Origin: Chinchilla lanigera
Taxonomy: Eukaryota; Chordata; Mammalia; Rodentia; Chinchillidae
Assembly: GCF_000276665.1 (NCBI RefSeq)
Contig: NW_004955446.1
Location: forward strand, 15,695,383-15,759,382
DNA: 64,000 bases
Reading direction: 5' to 3'
Shown: piece by piece, positions 62,421 to 64,000 of the stretch
Numbering within the stretch: the first letter of the stretch is position 1
How the letters are laid out: each line of letters begins with the position of its first letter
The notes under the pieces: generated by a model
Seen by the model: only the letters and a program-made list of their open reading frames with translations
Databases searched by the model: none
What the model was told of the DNA's origin: nothing
Program-made: the position numbers and the translations under genes

Positions 62421-64000
62421 TCTCTCAGTACCACATGTGCTGATTGAAAAAAATGCTTTGAAAAGGGAACGAGAGAAAGGTTGGGGCGGAAGAGACAGGT
62501 AAAGTCACAAAAGAAAAAGTATCAATGTGGTAAGCAAGGAAAAAGAAAGAAAGAAAAAGAAAAAAGCATGGGCTTAAAGATTAGAGGGAAACATATTGCA
62601 GGAAAAATTTACTCAAACGTGCTTTGATTTTTATCAACTTAGATGTGTTGGTTTGTTTTCTTCGATGATCTATAAGATTCAGGGAATATATGTTCTATTT
62701 CTTCTATTGGAGAAAACTGAAACCTACGGCAAGAGTATTTCTGTAAATCGCACACAGCAGCAAAGCATATTTTCTCATTCACAAATATTCTTAGACCTTG
62801 TTTGTTCTTGTTGGTATTCCTGTTCTTTTACAAGGCGAACATATAAGCTGAAGAGTCTCTGTCACAACTCAGAAGGTTGTGGTAGACCTCAGACAAGTAA
62901 GTGGTAATAAATCCAAGTTCAAAAAACTTGCCCTGACCAGCTTTGAACAAAGCAGTGACACTATAATTCTAACAGCCAGAACAATATAATTATCAGAGAG
63001 AAAAGAAACCTCTACTTTCCCATGTGTCAATAAAGATTGCAAGTTAATTCAGATAGAAATAACTGGCATTAAGATTTACTAGAAATCCCATTACTGTAAT
63101 TTGAAAATTAAGATGAAAAGTAGTTTGTTCAAAGATGTTAGGTTTAAAAATATGATGAACTGACAAAAGCTCCGCATAGATATACTCTGTAAAACAAAGT
63201 TTTTGTCAAAAATTACTAGTTCAGATTTTATTATTTAAAACTAAATTACATTAAATGGGATTTAACAAATTTCCTAAGACTCAAAAATATTTTTCGGCAT
63301 GTGCTTTTAGCAGATTAAAAACCAAAATGGCCTAACCTCTTTTTCAGCAACAGTCCCGTGGTAACTTGATTGTTTATGATTCTCATCTTTTAAACTTTAG
63401 GGCATACTAGTTATAATATTTAATTTCAATACTATAATCATGAAAGTACCTAAAAATGTGTATTACAGAGCAGCACAAATATGAACTCTGATCAAATACA
63501 ATGTTAGCAAGATGTTCTTTCTTGCATTATACTTACTACTATAAAGACAACTGTTATGACAATTTTTAAAATAGTATGGAGAGAGAATGAAGACACAACT
63601 AATACAATTCAAGAGATTTTTAAATTGTAGAAGTTCATTTTGTGAATTGATCATCAGTGTGCTAATTGTGATCATGAAAAGTAAAGTTCCCGTAGCATTA
63701 TTGTTGATGAAGAGTTTGGATCATTTTACAAGACCATATTTTACAATTTGATAGACCATTGTAAGTAATATATAAATAAAATTAATGTTTACATTACTTT
63801 GATGGATTAAAATCAAGTATACATATGTATTTTTCAAAATATATTTTTACATAATATACAATACTCCCAGTTCTTTAAGCTGTCACAGTTTATTCTTGTA
63901 TCCTATTATGTAGTTTATCTGATAATCATTTGACTTGAAGCTTCCATATAATCACTGTGTTCAGTTGCTAAAATGAATTGTAATCATAGTTTTATGGCAG
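62421..64000. other. Unique AT-rich sequence
   Basis: No gene or clear repeat. The 103-codon plus-strand frame at 62596-62907 shows no recognisable motif. Confidence 0.5.

Noticed and set aside
1..64000. CRISPR arrays, prokaryotic operons, phage or plasmid features
   Set aside because: None present; SINE/LINE content shows a mammalian nuclear genome, and the only regular arrays are microsatellites and two-copy tandem duplications.

Overview
This is a stretch of mammalian, clearly rodent, nuclear DNA that looks like a gene desert or the inside of a very long intron. It is AT-rich and CpG-poor. I could not support any protein-coding exon, tRNA, rRNA or other intact gene. Open reading frames above 100 codons are either decayed LINE-1 (L1) ORF2 pieces or chance frames without codon structure. 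Two gaps of exactly 100 N (10571-10670, 22267-22366) sit inside (GAAA)n tracts, so this is a draft assembly with placeholder gaps.

The rodent assignment rests on the SINEs. There are ten ID elements (tRNA-Ala/BC1-derived, with tRNA-type A and B boxes), several B1 monomers (7SL-derived), and old B1+ID dimers. Dimers of this type are known from non-murid rodents such as squirrels, dormice, beavers, guinea pigs and porcupines. The young ID copies share a diagnostic core (cagcggcacagcgcctgcc), and the L1 3' tails form a distinct local family. I favour a non-murid rodent, possibly hystricomorph, but cannot name the species.

Layout: 1-692 is a rearranged L1. 743-891 is an ID with perfect target duplications. 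1654-1704 is a 3'-truncated U6 snRNA copy. 2240-2362 is a B1 and about 2690-3215 a probable solo LTR. 3.3-31 kb is mostly unique AT-rich sequence with scattered L2, MIR, B1, B1+ID dimers, L1 3' ends, microsatellites and a 51-bp tandem duplication. 32.8-34.0 kb is an unusual ID-L1 chimera in one pair of target-site duplications. 38.3-38.8 kb holds two adjacent MIRs. 40.5-41.6 kb is a SINE cluster. 46.7-50.2 kb is a long, internally deleted antisense L1, followed by two related DNA-transposon-like repeats and possible L1 5'UTR remnants (50.2-52.5 kb). 52.8-53.9 kb holds three IDs, two of them in tandem. 54.8-56.2 kb is an L1 with a second L1 3' end nested inside it. 57.3-60.8 kb has MIR, ID, a DNA-transposon fossil and purine-rich simple repeats. 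The end of the window is unique sequence with a candidate conserved regulatory block around 62.1-62.4 kb.

There is no operon-like or cooperating gene system. The content is a record of L1 reverse transcriptase activity (L1 itself, ID, B1, U6 and template-switch products) on an ancient background of MIR, L2 and DNA elements. The most interesting signals are the ID-L1 chimera, the tailless U6 copy, the doubly rearranged L1 at the left edge, and an ID inserted between two copies of an older short duplication.
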